From the NCBI GenBank assembly GCA_009937425.1, contig JAACFO010000033.1:1-33955 (forward strand): DNA of 33,955 nt. Direction: 5' to 3'. A model generated the notes under the pieces. That model saw only the letters and a list, made by a program, of their open reading frames with translations, ran no database searches and was not told where the DNA came from. This DNA is from Gammaproteobacteria bacterium (GTDB lineage Bacteria; Pseudomonadota; Gammaproteobacteria; HK1). Below are positions 7,494 through 17,044 of this stretch, piece after piece; position 1 is the first letter of the stretch; every line of letters begins with the position of its first letter. The translations under genes were made by a program, and so were the position numbers.

Positions 7494-8693
7494 ATGCAAG
7501 AGATTGCCATAACTCTCATTACCCTGGGCGCCCTCATGATGCTCGGTCTCGTAACCGATTTGCTGGGGCGCCATACACCATTGCCGCGGGTGACCCTGCT
7601 GCTCGCTTTTGGATTCCTCATTGGCCCATCCGGCATGGGTTTGTTGCCGGAAATCGAGCCGCAGGATTTTTACCTGCTTTCAAGCATCGCTCTGATGATG
7701 ATTGGTTTTCTGATCGGAGGCACGCTCACCCGCGCGTCTTTTAAACGCCATGGCCGGCGGGTTATTACCGTATCTACGACCATGGTGGTCGTGACCGCAA
7801 CTATCGTGGGGCTCGGTCTGGTGTTATTGGGCGTACCCGTCGAGATCGCTCTGCTGCTCGCCGGGATCGCAACCGCCACGGCTCCCGCGGCGACCGCTGA
7901 CGTCGTGCACGAAACCAGCGCACAGGGCCCGTTTTCGCAAACCCTCATCGGCATCGTCGCCGTGGACGACGCCTGGGGCCTGATCGCGTTCTCGTTGATG
8001 CTGGCCGCCGTGCACCTCATCAACGGCGACGGGGGGACCGCTGACGTGATGCTGGTCAGCCTCTGGGAACTCGGCGGCGCATTGATCCTCGGCACGCTTC
8101 TCGGTATTCCGATGGCGTATCTGTCCGGCCGTATCTCCGCGGGCGAGCCGCTGCAGGCAGAAGCCCTGGGGATGGTGTTTCTATGCGGGGGGCTCGCCCT
8201 GTGGCTGGAAGTCTCCTTTATTCTGGCGGCCATGGTCATGGGCGCGGTCGTGACGAATCTCGCCCGTCACCACAGGCGCCCTTTTCATGCCATCGAGGGC
8301 ATCGAGTGGCCGTTTCTGGTGTTGTTTTTCGTGCTTGCGGGGGCCAGCCTGGAAATCGAGGCAGTGTGGCTGGCCGGCTCATGGTTAATTGGCTATGTGA
8401 TTCTGCGGGTGCTCGGGCGTTTGCTTGGCGCCTGGCTGGGCGGCGCCCTGTGCCGTGACGATCCCGCACAGCGCTGGTGGATGGGGCTCGCCATGCTCCC
8501 GCAGGCGGGAGTGGCCCTGGGTATGGCGTTGGTGGCGATGCAGCGTTTGCCCGCCTTGGGAGAAGTTATCCTCCCCGTGATCGTTGGTGCCACCGTGATC
8601 TTCGAGCTCGTCGGACCCGTGCTCACCCGTCTCGCACTCCACCGGGTGGGGGAAGCGCCGAAGACAACCAGCTCAGCGAACGGCGACAACTGA
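7494..8693 (+). CDS. CPA2-family monovalent cation:proton antiporter
   Basis: A 399-residue inner-membrane protein with about 11-12 hydrophobic helices and no C-terminal TrkA domain. It exchanges Na+ or K+ for H+. Seen: TAPAATADVVHE (about residues 128-139) and VDDAWGLIAF (about 155-165), whose Asp-Asp pair corresponds to the ion-binding aspartates of electrogenic CPA2 antiporters. A unique charged loop HHRRPFHAIEGIEWPFL precedes the FVLAGASLEI motif typical of Kef/NhaS3-like proteins. No Shine-Dalgarno sequence is seen, and a palindrome occupies that region. Its last 21 bases overlap the convergent gene ending at 8673. The ion specificity is not decidable. Confidence 0.9.
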   Translation: MQEIAITLITLGALMMLGLVTDLLGRHTPLPRVTLLLAFGFLIGPSGMGLLPEIEPQDFYLLSSIALMMIGFLIGGTLTRASFKRHGRRVITVSTTMVVVTATIVGLGLVLLGVPVEIALLLAGIATATAPAATADVVHETSAQGPFSQTLIGIVAVDDAWGLIAFSLMLAAVHLINGDGGTADVMLVSLWELGGALILGTLLGIPMAYLSGRISAGEPLQAEALGMVFLCGGLALWLEVSFILAAMVMGAVVTNLARHHRRPFHAIEGIEWPFLVLFFVLAGASLEIEAVWLAGSWLIGYVILRVLGRLLGAWLGGALCRDDPAQRWWMGLAMLPQAGVALGMALVAMQRLPALGEVILPVIVGATVIFELVGPVLTRLALHRVGEAPKTTSSANGDN

Positions 8694-9578
8694 TTCCGCG
8701 TAAGCGTCCCTGCATTCACCCTCGCGTCCGCGTACCACGCGCTTTCCCCCCAGCGGCCCGCGGAACTCGGTGACCACGGTGCACTGGTGCTCGTGATGAT
8801 CCTGGTCGTAGTAATAGATGACGACCCAGTCGTGGGTACGCCCTAACGCGTGGGCGCGGGCGGTGTTCGAGTAGAGCGCGGTAAAGTGCCAGCGGCCGCG
8901 CTGAGTGTGCAATACCGGCAAGCGGGCTTCGCCTTCGGGATTGAAGCGGCGCGGCGTGATGAGCGGCAACTCGCCGCGGGCACTCTTGCGGCGATACTCC
9001 CCGTCCACGTCCAGGAGCATTACGACGGGGGGTCCATCCGCCGTCGCCGGTGACAGGGTCCGTGATCGCCCCAGCATGGCGGCAAGCGACGCCCGAATGG
9101 CGGTAACGCGCCGCCGGCCGATCCCCGGAACGCCTTCCAGCCTGCCGTCGTGGGCGGCGACTTCCAGCGCCTCGAGGCTGTCGATGTGCAGAGCGTCGTG
9201 GATGCGCAGGGCAAGTGCCGGCCCCACCCCCGGGACACTCTGGAACAGCCGTCCGGGATCCAGCTCACCGCGCAGTCGATCGAGACGACTGTAACGGCCC
9301 GTCGCGACCATCTCGATGATGGCCGCGGCAATACCACGACCCACATTGGGTATCTCTACCAGTCCCGCCGGTCCCTCGGTCTCGGCGACTTCGCGGATGT
9401 CACGGGGCAACTGTGCGATGGTCGCGGCAGCGCGGCGAAAGGCGTTTACCCGGAACGGATTGGCGCCCTGCACTGCCAGCAGGTCCGCTACCTCACGCAG
9501 CTTTGCTGCCACCTCCTGGTTCCACTCACGTACATGGGTGTTCGATGCAGCCGGGTTTGCGCGCAGTGGTGATTGCAT
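8673..9578 (-). CDS. Helix-hairpin-helix protein resembling the N-terminus of PolX, without catalytic domains
   Basis: A 301-residue protein starting at ATG 9578; the track-style TTG one codon earlier is unnecessary, and a GAG lies about seven bases upstream. The first 170 residues match the 8-kDa and fingers part of family-X DNA polymerases: a helical start (AAKLREVADLLAVQGANPFRVNAFRRAA) and three HhH motifs around IPNVGRGIA, VPGVGPALA and VPGIGRRRV, which bind DNA backbone. The polymerase palm with its Asp triad and the PHP exonuclease of bacterial PolX are absent. The C-terminal 110 residues (WHFTALYSNTARAHALGRT and a DHHEHQCTVVTEF stretch) form a different domain that I cannot name. It is probably a DNA-binding or repair accessory protein. 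It overlaps the antiporter 3' end by 21 bases. Confidence 0.75.
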   Translation of the reverse strand: MQSPLRANPAASNTHVREWNQEVAAKLREVADLLAVQGANPFRVNAFRRAAATIAQLPRDIREVAETEGPAGLVEIPNVGRGIAAAIIEMVATGRYSRLDRLRGELDPGRLFQSVPGVGPALALRIHDALHIDSLEALEVAAHDGRLEGVPGIGRRRVTAIRASLAAMLGRSRTLSPATADGPPVVMLLDVDGEYRRKSARGELPLITPRRFNPEGEARLPVLHTQRGRWHFTALYSNTARAHALGRTHDWVVIYYYDQDHHEHQCTVVTEFRGPLGGKRVVRGREGECRDAYAESVVAVR

Positions 9579-9656
9579 CAAAAACTCACACCCGCCGACG
9601 CCCGAACGGGCGCCGGCTTGATTGTCTACCAGCTACATCAAATTCCGAAAAGCTCC

Positions 9657-9914
9657 TCAGGGCATCTCGGGACTCGCCGGAACAGCTGCCATGCTCTGCG
9701 CCTCGAAACGGTAATAACCCTGCTTGGCGATAGCGGCCATGGCGAGGGTTTCGTCGAATGCCGCGCGCATTTCTCCCATTTCCGTATATTCGCCGACTTT
9801 TTTCAGCACGCCACCGTTCGGGCAAAGAGTGTCTTTAACAGCCCCAACGTGATCTATATTGGTGACGATAAAATAGTCAGGCGATACGCTGGATTGAAAT
9901 ACTATGAACTTCAT
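9657..9914 (-). CDS. Conserved-looking 85-residue hypothetical protein
   Basis: Not recognised as a named family. It starts MKFIVFQSSVSPDYFIV and ends with an Ala/Pro-rich tail; the middle contains an LCPNGG turn and GYYRFEAQ. It has no signal peptide or membrane helix and looks like a small alpha/beta cytosolic protein. Support for a real gene is an AGAGGA Shine-Dalgarno-like stretch about nine bases ahead of the ATG, a clean intergenic setting, and FNR-type box 2 at 9973-9986 upstream. A candidate -10 (AATAAT, 9940-9945 on the minus strand) places the box near -46. It lies divergent to the malic-enzyme operon and may be co-regulated with it. Confidence 0.6.
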   Translation of the reverse strand: MKFIVFQSSVSPDYFIVTNIDHVGAVKDTLCPNGGVLKKVGEYTEMGEMRAAFDETLAMAAIAKQGYYRFEAQSMAAVPASPEMP

Positions 9915-9972
9915 CGCCTCATCCTCTTCAACAACTTCAATTATTGCTTACCCCTTACAACCAAGCGCGTCA

Positions 9973-9986
9973 TTGATCTCCGTCAG
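9973..9986. promoter_or_regulatory. FNR-type box 2
   Basis: TTGAT-CTCC-GTCAG, core TGATCTCCGTCA. It lies 36 bp centre-to-centre upstream of box 3 and between the divergent 85-residue gene and the malic-enzyme operon. It could serve the minus-strand gene or be an upstream (about -77.5) site for the operon. Confidence 0.6.
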
Positions 9987-10008
9987 TTAAAAGCGCAAAC
10001 GACGAACG

Positions 10009-10022
10009 CTGATCCAGATCAA
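10009..10022. promoter_or_regulatory. FNR-type box 3 (malic-enzyme operon)
   Basis: CTGAT-CCAG-ATCAA, one mismatch from TTGAT-N4-ATCAA. The TATGAT hexamer at 10044-10049 predicts a start at 10056-10057, so the box centre (10015.5) is at -41.5, the textbook position for FNR class II activation. Confidence 0.78.
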
Positions 10023-10043
10023 CGGCTCGAATACCTGTATTCA

Positions 10044-10049
10044 TATGAT
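10044..10049 (+). promoter_or_regulatory. -10 hexamer of the malic-enzyme operon promoter
   Basis: TATGAT, five of six matches to TATAAT. There is no good -35 hexamer; FNR-type box 3 takes that place, as expected for an activator-dependent promoter. The predicted leader is about 24 bases to the GTG at 10081. Confidence 0.65.
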
Positions 10050-10080
10050 TGCACTATGAGCAGAACCCGAGAGCGAACTG

Positions 10081-11448
10081 GTGACTGATCAGAGCACGCA
10101 AGACCTGCTCGCAAAAGCCGGCGAACCGGCAGAGGAGGCATTGCGTCTGCATCCGTACTACCGGGGAAAAGTGCAGATGATGCCCAAATGCAGCATTCGT
10201 GGTCTCGAAGACTTCTCGACCTGGTACACCCCGGGGGTGGCGGCACCATGTCGCGCCATCGAGCAGGAGCCCGAGCGCGTTTACGAGCACACCAACAAGG
10301 GCAACACCATTGCTATCGTCTCGGACGGCACGCGGGTGCTCGGACTTGGGGATATCGGACCGGAGGCGGGACTGCCCGTCATGGAAGGCAAGGCGTTGCT
10401 GTTCAAGTACCTGGGCGGTGTCGACGCGGTACCGCTATGCCTGCGCACCAAGGACCCCGATGAAATCGTTCACACAGTGAAGCTCCTCGAGCCGAGCTTT
10501 GGCGGCGTCAATCTGGAAGACATCGCGCAACCCAAGTGCTTTCGCGTCCTGGACAGGTTGCGGGAAGAGCTCACGATCCCCGTGTGGCACGACGATCAAC
10601 AGGGCACGGCCACTGTGCTGCTGGCCGGCCTTATCAACGCGGTGAAGCTCGTCGGCAAGAACATGGACGAGATACGCATCGCGATGGTAGGCGCAGGCGC
10701 CGCGAATGTCGCTGCGTTTCGGTTGTTGGCGGTTGCCGGAGTGGATCCCGGAGGCATAATTGCCTGTGACTCTCGTGGCGTGCTGCACACGAAGCGCAGT
10801 GACATCGAGGCCGTCCAGGAAGAGTACCTGGACAAATGGCGTATCTGCGAGCAAAGCAACGCCGAGGGCGTCACCGGCGGTATCGCCGAAGCCATGCGGG
10901 GCGCGGATGTGGTGGTGGCCTTCTCAGCGCCGCAACCAGGCATCATCGAGCCACGCTGGATCGAGACCATGGCTGAACGGCCGATCGTGTTTGCCTGCGC
11001 AAACCCCGCCCCCGAAATCTGGCCGTGGCAAGCCCGCGAAGCAGGTGCCTGCATCGTCGCTACCGGGCGCGGTGACTTTCCCAATCAGCTCAACAACTCC
11101 CTTTGCTTTCCGGGAATGTTCCGCGGCGTCCTCGACGTTCGCGCCCATAGCATCAGCGACGAGATGGCCATGGCGGCGGCGTGGACCCTCGCGGACTTTG
11201 CGCAAGAGCGCGGTATCGACGAAGAGAACATACTGCCGCGCATGGACGAATGGGACGTGCATCCACGAGTCGCCGCGGCAGTCGGCGGCAAAGCACAGGA
11301 ACAGGGTATCGCTCGCCTGAGGCGAAGCGAGAACGTGCTCTACGAGGAGGCGCGATTGGCCATCGGTAACGCCCGCGACGCAACAACAGCGTTGATGCGC
11401 GAACAAATCATTCCCGACCCTCCGGCGAAGGAGTCCGAGGATAACTGA
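10081..11448 (+). CDS. Malic enzyme (oxaloacetate-decarboxylating malate dehydrogenase), short form
   Basis: Oxidatively decarboxylates malate to pyruvate and CO2 with reduction of NAD(P). It has 455 residues and starts at GTG 10081, with GAGAG seven bases upstream. Seen: Tyr49 in STWYTPGV, the catalytic Lys in [15 protein letters not shown] (about 104), metal ligands in HDDQQGTA, and a Rossmann loop GAGAANVA (about 200). It lacks the C-terminal phosphotransacetylase-like domain of MaeB-type enzymes. Whether it uses NAD or NADP cannot be read safely. It heads a seven-gene operon behind a class II FNR-like promoter; its product, pyruvate, is the likely substrate of the E1/E2 complex encoded four genes later. 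Confidence 0.93.
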   Translation: MTDQSTQDLLAKAGEPAEEALRLHPYYRGKVQMMPKCSIRGLEDFSTWYTPGVAAPCRAIEQEPERVYEHTNKGNTIAIVSDGTRVLGLGDIGPEAGLPVMEGKALLFKYLGGVDAVPLCLRTKDPDEIVHTVKLLEPSFGGVNLEDIAQPKCFRVLDRLREELTIPVWHDDQQGTATVLLAGLINAVKLVGKNMDEIRIAMVGAGAANVAAFRLLAVAGVDPGGIIACDSRGVLHTKRSDIEAVQEEYLDKWRICEQSNAEGVTGGIAEAMRGADVVVAFSAPQPGIIEPRWIETMAERPIVFACANPAPEIWPWQAREAGACIVATGRGDFPNQLNNSLCFPGMFRGVLDVRAHSISDEMAMAAAWTLADFAQERGIDEENILPRMDEWDVHPRVAAAVGGKAQEQGIARLRRSENVLYEEARLAIGNARDATTALMREQIIPDPPAKESEDN

Positions 11449-11458
11449 CGGGGACCCG

Positions 11459-14191
11459 ATGGATTCGGCCGGCTCCTCAGTCTCCGCGACTGCGGGCGCG
11501 GATACACGCAAGTGGCATTCGCTGCCCGCCGAGCAGCTCTTCGAGCAGGTCGAGGCCGGCGCCCAGGGGCTCGACTCGGATCAGGCTGCGCGGCGGCTGG
11601 CGCACTATGGGCCCAATCGCTCCCGACCGCCCGAGCGTCCCGGCTCCCTGGCGCGATTTCTGCGCCAATTTCACAACTTTCTCATCTACGTGTTGTTGGC
11701 CTCCGCGGCCATTCTGGCGGCCCTGGAACACTGGCTGGATGCTTCGGTGGTCTTCGGCGTGACCTTGATCAACGCCCTCATCGGCTTCATCCAGGAAGGC
11801 AAGGCCGAGCGCGCCTTCGAGTCCATTCAAGAACTGCTAGCGCCGAGCGCGAGCGTCGTGCGCGACGGGCAACGCGTAACCGTGCAGGCCTTCGACCTGG
11901 TGCCCGGTGATCTCGTGCTGCTCGACGCCGGCGATCGCGTCCCTGCCGACATGCGACTGCTGAGCGCCAACGCGCTGGAGATTCAGCAAGCCGTGCTCAC
12001 CGGCGAATCCATCCCGGTGGAGAAAAGCATCGCGCCCGTTCACGACGACGCGCCCGTGGCCGAGCGCAACTGCATGGCCTATTCGAGCACCCTTGTAACC
12101 CATGGCCAGGGCAGCGGGCTGGTCGTCGCCACTGCAGACGCCACTGAAATTGGACATGTCGGCCGCTTACTCGCAGGCGTCGCATCGCGGGAGACGCCAC
12201 TGCTGCGCCAGCTCTCGCGCTTCGGGCGTTGGCTCACCGCCGGTATCGTGGTGCTCGCAGTGGCCACCTTCGCATACGGCCGGCTGGTGCACGATTTCGC
12301 GGCCATCCACATGTTTCTCGCCGCCCTGGGGCTGGCCGTCGCCGCCATACCGGAAGGCCTTCCCGCCATCGTAACCATCACGCTCGCTATCGGTGTCGAG
12401 CGCATGACCAAGCTCGGCGCCATTATCCGTCACCTGCCGGCGGTGGAAACGCTGGGCTCCGTAAACGTCGTCTGTTGCGACAAGACAGGAACACTGACGC
12501 GCAACGAGATGATGGTGAAGAGCATCGCCACGACAAAGGCGTTGTACAGGGTCACCGGTAATGGTTACGCGCCCCATGGTGATTTCCGCAGCGACGGCGT
12601 GCGCATCGACGCCGGCCGGGATCCCCAGTTGCGCGAGCTGCTCGAAGGCGCCGCCCTTTGCAACGACGCCGGATTGGGTGAGCAAGACGGAGAATGGCAG
12701 GCGCATGGGGATCCTACCGAGGGCGCGTTACTCGCGGCGGCGGCAAAGGGCGGCATAGACTACGCGTGCGTGGCCGACCGCCGGCCACGCAGCGACGCGA
12801 TACCCTTCGAGTCGGCAAACCGCTTCATGGCTACCCTGCACCCGGGCGACGGCGCCGCGAGCCTGGTCTACGTCAAGGGCGCTCCCGAGAAGCTGCTGAC
12901 AATGGCCACCCGGCAACGCGGCGTGCGCGCAGATGAGCCCATGAACGAGCTGTACTGGCGCGCTCAGATGTTGGCCATCGCCGGGCGTGCCGAGCGTGTC
13001 ATCGCCCTGGCCGTGAAGCACTTTCCCGACCATCGACGCCAGCTGACTACCGACGACGTCCGCACGGGTCTCACATTGCTAGGGCTGTTCGGAATCGCCG
13101 ATCCAATCCGCGAGGAAGCGGTGGAGGCGGTGGCCCGCTGCCAGTCGGCCGGCATCCAAGTGAAAATGATTACAGGAGATCATGCTGCTACCGCATGCGC
13201 CGTGGCGCGCGAGCTCGCGATCGCCGATTCGGACCAGGTGCTTACTGGTAGCGAAGTCGAGGAACTGGACGACCAGAGCCTTTCCCGCCGCATAAGCAAC
13301 GCCGGCGTGTTTGCCCGGACCAGCCCGGAGCATAAATTGCGTTTGGTGCAGTCTCTGCAAGACCAGGGTTCGGTGGTCGCCATGACCGGCGACGGCGTGA
13401 ACGACGCACCGGCCTTGAAACGCGCCGACGTCGGTGTCGCCATGGGACGAAAGGGCACCGAGGTAGCCAAGGAAGCGTCGCAGGTCGTCATCACCGACGA
13501 CAACTTCGCCACCATCGTCGCCGCCATCGAGCAAGGCCGGACAGTCTACGACAACATCCGAAAGGCAATCGTGTGGATCCTCCCCACGAGCTTCGGCGAA
13601 GCATTCGTCATCATAGTGGCAGTCCTGTTCGGGCTGGCGCTGCCCATAACGGCGCTGCAGGTCCTCTGGATAAACATGGTAACCACCGTGACCCTGGCCC
13701 TGGCCCTGGCCTTCGAGTCACCGGAGCGCGACATCATGAATCGACCGCCTCGCCGGTCGGGCGAAGCGATGATGTCGCGTTTCGTCGTATGGCGCACGCT
13801 GATGGTGTCGATTCTGTTCGTCATCGGCACCTTCACGTTGTTCAGATGGCAGCTCGACGGTGGCGCGCCCCTGGAGCTTGCCCGCACGGTGGCCGTGAAC
13901 ACTATCGTCATGTGCGAGATTTTCTATCTGTTCAACGTTCGCCGGATGGGTCGCGCCGGCAGCGGCGGCAGCTCACTCATGGATCTGCGCCCGGCTCTCA
14001 TAGCGTCGGCCCTGGTGCTGGTGTTTCAAGCGGCCTTCACTTACCTTCCCGCCATGCAGGGCCTCTTCGGCACCGCGCCGTTGACCGCCTGGCACTGGCT
14101 GGTCATAACGGCCGTGGCCTTCGGCGTCTATCTGGTCGTCGAGCTCGAAAAGCGTCTGCTGCCCGCGACCCGCCCGGTGCCCTCATCGTGA
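11459..14191 (+). CDS. P2-type cation-transporting ATPase
   Basis: A 910-residue inner-membrane P-type ATPase. Seen in order: N-terminal actuator-type domain, TM1-2, TGES in [13 protein letters not shown]3-4 with [11 protein letters not shown], the phosphorylated Asp in [10 protein letters not shown] (about residue 341), KGAPEKLL for nucleotide binding, [21 protein letters not shown], and six further helices to the end. PEGLP is typical of P2A Ca2+ pumps. In TM6 the SERCA acidic ligand of the NLVTDGLP motif is replaced ([15 protein letters not shown]), so the ion is uncertain. A GGGGA stretch precedes the ATG, and only ten bases separate it from malic enzyme. In M. tuberculosis a related P2 pump, CtpF, belongs to the DosR dormancy regulon. 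Confidence 0.93.
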   Translation: MDSAGSSVSATAGADTRKWHSLPAEQLFEQVEAGAQGLDSDQAARRLAHYGPNRSRPPERPGSLARFLRQFHNFLIYVLLASAAILAALEHWLDASVVFGVTLINALIGFIQEGKAERAFESIQELLAPSASVVRDGQRVTVQAFDLVPGDLVLLDAGDRVPADMRLLSANALEIQQAVLTGESIPVEKSIAPVHDDAPVAERNCMAYSSTLVTHGQGSGLVVATADATEIGHVGRLLAGVASRETPLLRQLSRFGRWLTAGIVVLAVATFAYGRLVHDFAAIHMFLAALGLAVAAIPEGLPAIVTITLAIGVERMTKLGAIIRHLPAVETLGSVNVVCCDKTGTLTRNEMMVKSIATTKALYRVTGNGYAPHGDFRSDGVRIDAGRDPQLRELLEGAALCNDAGLGEQDGEWQAHGDPTEGALLAAAAKGGIDYACVADRRPRSDAIPFESANRFMATLHPGDGAASLVYVKGAPEKLLTMATRQRGVRADEPMNELYWRAQMLAIAGRAERVIALAVKHFPDHRRQLTTDDVRTGLTLLGLFGIADPIREEAVEAVARCQSAGIQVKMITGDHAATACAVARELAIADSDQVLTGSEVEELDDQSLSRRISNAGVFARTSPEHKLRLVQSLQDQGSVVAMTGDGVNDAPALKRADVGVAMGRKGTEVAKEASQVVITDDNFATIVAAIEQGRTVYDNIRKAIVWILPTSFGEAFVIIVAVLFGLALPITALQVLWINMVTTVTLALALAFESPERDIMNRPPRRSGEAMMSRFVVWRTLMVSILFVIGTFTLFRWQLDGGAPLELARTVAVNTIVMCEIFYLFNVRRMGRAGSGGSSLMDLRPALIASALVLVFQAAFTYLPAMQGLFGTAPLTAWHWLVITAVAFGVYLVVELEKRLLPATRPVPSS

Positions 14192-14235
14192 TCGAGATCA
14201 ACGTAGAATCCCGCTCTCGACCCAATGATCATGAA

Positions 14236-15927
14236 ATGATGCAAAGCAGTCGGTTGAGCTACGTCCATGGGGCGAGCAACGAGCCGCTGAAAGGCCAGAC
14301 GGTGGGTGCGTGCTTCGATGCGACCGCGCAACGCTGGCCGGACCGCGAGGCGCTGGTCGTCAGGCATCAGGATATACGTTGGACCTATGCGGAGCTCGAC
14401 AGGCGCGTGGATGCCTTCGCGGCTGGGCTGTTGTCCCTGGGCCTGAAGCCCGGCGCCCGGGTTGGTATGTGGGCGCCCAACTGCGCCGAGTGGGTGGTCA
14501 CACAGTTCGCTACCGCCAGGGCTGGACTCGTGCTCGTCAATATCAACCCCGCCTACCGGCTGGCGGAGCTCGAGTTTGCCGTCAATCAGGTTGGCTGCGA
14601 GGCCTTGATCAGCGCTCCCCGCCTCAAGTCCAGCGACTACGTCGCCATGATCGAGACGCTCTGCCCGGAGATCCCCGATGTCGAGCCCGGCGCGCTCGAT
14701 TGTGAGCGCGTGCCGAGTCTGCGCTGGCTAGTCCTGCTCGGGAACGAGTCGAGCACCGGCTTCCTGAACTTCGATGATATTCCGGACCGTGCAAGCGACG
14801 AACATCGCGCGAATCTCGTGTCCGCAAGCGCGGAGTTGCAGTTCGACGACGCAGTCAATATTCAGTTCACCAGCGGGACCACCGGCCAGCCCAAGGCGGC
14901 GACACTCACCCATCACAACATCGTGAACAACGCCTACTTCGTCGGACTGCAGATGGCTCTCACTGAAAGCGATCGCGTCTGCATACCGGTTCCCATGTAT
15001 CACTGTTTCGGCATGGTGCTCGGCACACTCTGCTGCGTGGCCCACGGAGCGACCATGGTGTTCGCATCCGAGAGCTTCGCACCGGGAGCGGTATTGGAAG
15101 CTGTTGCGGCGGAGCGCTGCACGGCCTTACACGGTGTTCCTACCATGTTCATCGCGGAGCTCGACGAGCCGGACTTCGAGAAATTCGATTTGACGAGTTT
15201 GCGCACCGGTATCATGGCAGGCGCACCTTGTCCGGTGGAGCTCATGAAGCGTGTCATGGGGGACATGCATCTCGCGCAGATCACGATTGCATACGGCATG
15301 ACCGAGACCGGCCCGGTCAGCTTTCAAACCCATGTGAACGACGAGTTGGAGCGACGCGTGCACACCGTGGGCCGCGTGCTGCCGCACATCGAGATCAAAA
15401 TCGTCGACGATGAAGGCCGCATCGTGCCGCGAGGAACCGCGGGCGAACTCGAGACCCGTGGCTACTGCGTGATGCCGGGCTATTGGAACGATCCGGATCG
15501 CACGGCGCAAGCCATCGACAGCGCCCACTGGATCGCCAGTGGTGACATCGCGAGCATCGACGATGCTGGCTACTGCCGGATCGTGGGTCGTGTGAAAGAC
15601 ATGCTGATCCGCGGCGGCGAGAACATCTATCCCCGCGAGATCGAGGAATTCCTGTATACGTATCCAAAAGTCGAGGAAGTCGAGATCATCGGCGTGCCGG
15701 ATCCGAAATACGGCGAAGAGGTGTGCGCGTGGATAAAGCTGCACGAGGGGGAGCAAGCCACCAGTGAGGAGATCCGCAGCTTCTGCGAAGGCCGCATCGC
15801 ACACTTCAAGATCCCGAAGTACATCAAGTTCGTGGAGGCCTTCCCCATGACCGTGACAGGCAAAGTACAGAAGTTCGTCATGCGGGAACGGATGACCGAA
15901 GAGCTCGCTAGCGCGGATAGAGTCTGA
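14236..15927 (+). CDS. Fatty-acyl-CoA synthetase (AMP-binding family)
   Basis: Activates a carboxylic acid, probably a medium or long fatty acid, to its CoA thioester through an acyl-AMP. The ATG at 14236 gives 563 residues and the family-like opening [18 protein letters not shown]; an in-frame GTG at 14188 overlapping the ATPase stop is an alternative. No clear Shine-Dalgarno sequence is seen for either. Motifs: the P-loop [18 protein letters not shown] (about 211-228), [11 protein letters not shown] (about 353), the hinge [20 protein letters not shown], and the catalytic Lys in [10 protein letters not shown] near the C-terminus. It is the third gene of the malic-enzyme operon; four bases separate it from E1alpha. 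It would supply acyl-CoA from recycled lipid, alongside acetyl-CoA from pyruvate. Confidence 0.92.
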   Translation: MMQSSRLSYVHGASNEPLKGQTVGACFDATAQRWPDREALVVRHQDIRWTYAELDRRVDAFAAGLLSLGLKPGARVGMWAPNCAEWVVTQFATARAGLVLVNINPAYRLAELEFAVNQVGCEALISAPRLKSSDYVAMIETLCPEIPDVEPGALDCERVPSLRWLVLLGNESSTGFLNFDDIPDRASDEHRANLVSASAELQFDDAVNIQFTSGTTGQPKAATLTHHNIVNNAYFVGLQMALTESDRVCIPVPMYHCFGMVLGTLCCVAHGATMVFASESFAPGAVLEAVAAERCTALHGVPTMFIAELDEPDFEKFDLTSLRTGIMAGAPCPVELMKRVMGDMHLAQITIAYGMTETGPVSFQTHVNDELERRVHTVGRVLPHIEIKIVDDEGRIVPRGTAGELETRGYCVMPGYWNDPDRTAQAIDSAHWIASGDIASIDDAGYCRIVGRVKDMLIRGGENIYPREIEEFLYTYPKVEEVEIIGVPDPKYGEEVCAWIKLHEGEQATSEEIRSFCEGRIAHFKIPKYIKFVEAFPMTVTGKVQKFVMRERMTEELASADRV

Positions 15928-15931
15928 AGAA

Positions 15932-17044
15932 ATGTCGGAGTTGCCGTTAAGTCAGGATGCCACCAGGGAAGTTGGTCACTTCCGCGTGCGCTGCGAGTGT
16001 TTTCTCGACGCGGACGGCACCGTGCATGGCGAGCTGCCGAGGTTCGCGCAGGATCGCAGTGAAGTCGTAGGGCTCTACGAGGCGATGTTGGTTACGCGAA
16101 GCTTCGATGAGAAGGCCGTAGCCCTGCAGCGAACGGGCCGGCTCGGCACCTTCGCGTCGTCTCTCGGCCAGGAAGCCGTGAGCGTGGGCGTTGCCAGTGC
16201 GATGCAGTCCGATGACGTTCTGGTGCCCTCGTTTCGCGATCAGGGCGCTCAGCTCTGGCGCGGCGTGACCATGGAGGAACTGCTGCTCTATTGGGGTGGC
16301 GACGAGCGGGGCAGTGACTTCGCGGGTCCGCGTAACGACTTCCCCGTGAGCATCCCTGTCGCCAGTCACCTGCTGCACGCAGCCGGAGTCGCCCTTGCCC
16401 TCAAGCTTCGCGGCGAACTCCGCTCGGCCGTTTGCGTGTTCGGCGACGGCGCGACCTCCAAGGGAGACTTCTACGAAGCATTGAACCTGGCCGGCATCTG
16501 GCGGCTGCCGGCGGTTTTCGTGGTCAATAACAACCGCTGGGCGATTTCCGTGCCGCGCGAGGCACAGACCGCCGCCGCGACCCTGGCGCAGAAGGCCATC
16601 GCCGCCGGGATGGAGGGTGTGCAGGTCGACGGCAACGACGTGTTCGCCGTGCGCCATGTGGTCGAGGCCGCGCTGGCCCGTGCCGGATCCGCACCCACCC
16701 TCGTCGAGGCGCTGACCTATCGCCTGAGCGATCACACGACCGCAGACGATGCCAGCCGCTACCGGGACGACGCGCAAGTGAGCCGGCACTGGAAGCAGGA
16801 ACCGGTGGCGCGTCTCAAGCGCTACCTCACCGAACACCTCGGTTGGACCAAGCAGGAGGAGGAAGCGTTGCTCGAGCGCACGCGCGAGCGCGTCGAGGAG
16901 GCGGCCCGCCGTTATCTCGATACGCAAGCCCTGCCAGCGACGGCGATGTTCGATCACCTCTACGAGCGGCTGCCCACAGGAGTCGCGGCTCAGCGGGCCG
17001 AGGTGGCGGCGAGAGCGTCCCATGGGGAACGGGATAATGACTGA
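15932..17044 (+). CDS. pdhA: 2-oxoacid (pyruvate or branched-chain) dehydrogenase E1 alpha subunit
   Basis: Thiamine-diphosphate-dependent decarboxylase subunit, 370 residues, of the alpha2beta2 E1 type. Seen: TGRLGTFASSLGQEA (about 70), a GDERG loop, and the ThDP motif from GDGATSKGDF (about 171) to NNN (about 198). The sequence follows the Bacillus PdhA pattern (TYRLSDHTTADD) more than a classical BCKDH, but the two cannot be separated by eye. GAAG lies just before the ATG. Its stop overlaps the E1beta start by eight bases. Context is mixed: malic enzyme argues for pyruvate, the terminal Leu/Glu-type dehydrogenase for branched-chain oxoacids. No E3 gene lies in the operon, so lipoamide dehydrogenase must be shared. 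Confidence 0.88.
   Translation: MSELPLSQDATREVGHFRVRCECFLDADGTVHGELPRFAQDRSEVVGLYEAMLVTRSFDEKAVALQRTGRLGTFASSLGQEAVSVGVASAMQSDDVLVPSFRDQGAQLWRGVTMEELLLYWGGDERGSDFAGPRNDFPVSIPVASHLLHAAGVALALKLRGELRSAVCVFGDGATSKGDFYEALNLAGIWRLPAVFVVNNNRWAISVPREAQTAAATLAQKAIAAGMEGVQVDGNDVFAVRHVVEAALARAGSAPTLVEALTYRLSDHTTADDASRYRDDAQVSRHWKQEPVARLKRYLTEHLGWTKQEEEALLERTRERVEEAARRYLDTQALPATAMFDHLYERLPTGVAAQRAEVAARASHGERDND

Noticed and set aside
9618-9641. TTGAT ... ATCAA half-sites in the 9579-9656 gap.
   Set aside because: The halves are 14 bases apart, not four, so this is not an FNR-type box.
13573-14235. Long in-frame extension ahead of the acyl-CoA synthetase.
   Set aside because: It lies inside the ATPase gene in another frame and its residues look like a shadow (Arg/His/Gly-rich); family similarity begins only at about 14245.
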